A DNA stretch of 64,000 nucleotides from Leucaena leucocephala (taxonomy: Eukaryota > Streptophyta > Magnoliopsida > Fabales > Fabaceae): positions 24,387,001 through 24,451,000 of the forward strand of contig CM073519.1 in the NCBI GenBank assembly GCA_037074615.1. Direction: 5' to 3'. Positions 62,616 to 64,000 of the stretch are shown piece after piece. Below the pieces are notes generated by a model. The model worked only from the letters and a program-made list of their open reading frames with translations, did no database searches and was not told where the DNA came from. The position numbers were made by a program, and so were the translations under genes. Each line of letters begins with the position of its first letter. The stretch's first letter is position 1.

Positions 62616-62810
62616 CCGATGAAAAGTTATGCTCATCATCTTGAGGAATTATGGGTGTAATCAGATTTGTCTTCTCTCAGTAACCCTAAATCAAACAATT
62701 ATGAGAACATGGAACAGATGTTGATCAATGAAAAGCTAAGCTCGTCATCTTGAGGAATTATGGCTATAATCATATTTCTCTTATCTCTGTAACCCCAAAT
62801 TAAACAATTA
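62594..62810 (+). repeat. Two-copy tandem duplication of about 108 bases at the gene's end
   Basis: 62594-62701 and 62702-62810 align along their whole length (both start TGAGAACA, both end AAACAATTA). The first copy contains the end of exon 3 and its stop codon; the second would be 3' UTR. Differences are scattered, so it is not recent. Confidence 0.85.
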
Positions 62811-62947
62811 AGTTATGCTCATCCTTTATTGTATATATCTCATTAGCTTTTTCTTGTTTTCTAGTTTGTGATGGGAAATCATATCCCTCTCAAATAATGC
62901 TTGAGGCGCTTGAGGATAAAGAAAGGAGTTGACAATCCCATTCTAAT

Positions 62948-63250
62948 CACTGGTGCAAAATATGTTTTTTAAAGCCCTATTTTTAAACTGGTCCTTATGG
63001 AGACAGGTTAAAAAATTGATTGTGACAGTTTTATAAATAAGATGAAATAGTTACATCAGATATATACGTAACCGGTGTAAAAGATAATTACTACACCGGA
63101 TACTAATATCAATAGGCGTAGATTAACTGCATCATTTTCTGTCTCATCAGTTTTTGCTTTAAAACAAATGACTAATGGCATTTTTGTAAATAAGATGAAA
63201 TACTTACACTAGATTTACAATAAACTGGTGTAAAATATATATAAAAGGTG
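62948..63250 (+). mobile_element. Possible CACTA (En/Spm-type) transposon end
   Basis: Starts CACTGGTGCAAAA at 62948, then subterminal copies of ACCGGTGTAA-like sequence in both orientations (near 63071, 63096, 63224). CACTA elements have CACTR termini and such subterminal repeats. The opposite end is not in the window, and the 3-base duplication cannot be tested. Confidence 0.4.
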
Positions 63251-63539
63251 TTAAATATACTTATATTCTGACTTTTCAATTTACTGTCTATGCTTTCCCA
63301 GGTCTTTTCTCTGTACCTTCTCAGGCCTTTCATTTTACTTCTTCGATTATTAATGTTTGTACTCATTATGATAGAAGCAAATTGCATTATTTGATATTCT
63401 TTTATGAAACCATTATTATTCCTCAACCATACATATATCATTCCTATGATTAGTGCTTTTCGTCTCATCAATTTATCTCTGCTTTATTTTCTTTTCTTCT
63501 ATCTGAATGCTCCAATGTTTTCTTCCTCGCGCACACCTC

Positions 63540-63841
63540 CTTCTCAGTAGCACAAAAGAAATAGAGATGATTTTGAAGACAAACATCCTGACCCTCACTA
63601 TGTAGTTCCTTCTCCTCCTCCCCTAGTTGTCACTCTGATAAAGTGCTTTGAGGAACTCATCATGGGCTTCAATGGCCTGGAGGACTCAGTGGAAGAACTG
63701 ACTCATAAAGTTAATAGACTAATAGACAATTTTAGAGCTCTCCACTCATAAGTTCATTGCCATCAATAGAAGGATAGTTTGTATAATCTTGTTGATCCTA
63801 CTGACTCTGATGAATCCCATACCTCTAAGTCTGATGAAGAG
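63540..63841 (+). pseudogene. Coding-like relic with a coiled-coil segment
   Basis: A plus-strand frame from about 63556 to TAA at 63751 translates as a polar start (DDFEDKHPDPHYVVPSPPP) then a heptad-like helix (EELIMGF... DSVEELTHKVNRLIDNF); after one or two stops an acidic DPTDSDES tail follows to about 63843. A TAG stands just before the block. It resembles the C-terminal part of plant transposon/envelope-like ORFs, but I cannot name it. Confidence 0.35.
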
Positions 63842-64000
63842 TAAAAGCCTACAACCTTTATCTGCCCATCCTATTTTATTTTTTCTACATAATGACAAAA
63901 TTAGAGAATATATTATATATTTTGTTAGATATTGTTTTGGAAATTTATACTTTTGATGTAAAGTTATTAGTAAAACTCAATGAATGAATTTTCTTGTTCT

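Noticed and set aside
1..64000. CRISPR arrays, operons, tRNA or rRNA genes
   Set aside because: This is plant nuclear DNA. No tRNA cloverleaf or rRNA sequence was seen; the tRNA-like pieces are retrotransposon primer sites, and the short repeats are LTR or leader repeats.

Overview
This is eukaryotic, plant-type nuclear DNA: AT-rich, with almost no host genes, and made mostly of LTR retrotransposons inserted into one another. The LTR termini, tRNA-type primer sites, polypurine tracts and domain order are those of flowering-plant Ty3/gypsy and Ty1/copia elements. The species cannot be told from the sequence. A eudicot is likely but unproven.

Layout, by nesting. The oldest visible layer is an Athila/Tat-type Ty3/gypsy element on the minus strand ('E8'). 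Its protease region is at 376-932, gag at 18302-20100, leader repeats at 20240-20625, primer site at 20715-20735, and its 5' LTR starts at 20739. E8 is cut by four insertions. (i) A minus-strand LTR runs off the left edge (1-375). (ii) E3 is a plus-strand non-autonomous element (938-18296, target duplication GTTTG), itself interrupted by E1. E1 is a Tekay/Del-type chromovirus on the minus strand (2165-14516, duplication CATTA). (iii) An inverted pair of LTR halves lies at 20900-24559. (iv) E6 is a Sirevirus-like Ty1/copia element on the minus strand (24646-53575, duplication GAAAT).

E6 is interrupted again. Solo LTR E7 (24915-28119, ATCAA) and solo LTR E4 (28687-41891, CTTGA) sit in its 3' LTR. 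Solo LTR E5 (44781-46666, TTCCT/TTACT) sits in its envelope-like ORF. E4 in turn holds E2 (29987-41323, TGGTA), a full-length non-autonomous element with 3.36 kb LTRs and no gag-pol.

To the right are a degenerate multi-exon, transposase-like stretch (about 54.4-55.7 kb), a short copia LTR with primer site (55916-56207 plus), and a second Athila/Tat-type element on the minus strand (gag 57483-58252, primer site 58554-58574, 5' LTR 58577-about 60218). The only convincing host gene is a three-exon gene at 60980-62615 for a 122-residue proline-directed-kinase-site-rich protein, with three AACGG (mitosis-specific-activator-like) cores upstream. A possible CACTA transposon end starts at 62948.

How the parts relate. 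E1 carries gag, protease, RT-RNase H, integrase and chromodomain, all decayed by eight in-frame stops and one frameshift. It also has an intact extra 326-codon ORF between primer site and gag. E2 and E3 lack gag-pol but share E1's polypurine-tract flank, and E2 also shares its leader and primer site, so they look like elements mobilised in trans by E1-like proteins. The long LTRs carry a conserved splice-donor-like site just downstream of the TATA box. In E1 a good acceptor lies 8 bases before the extra ORF, suggesting a spliced leader.
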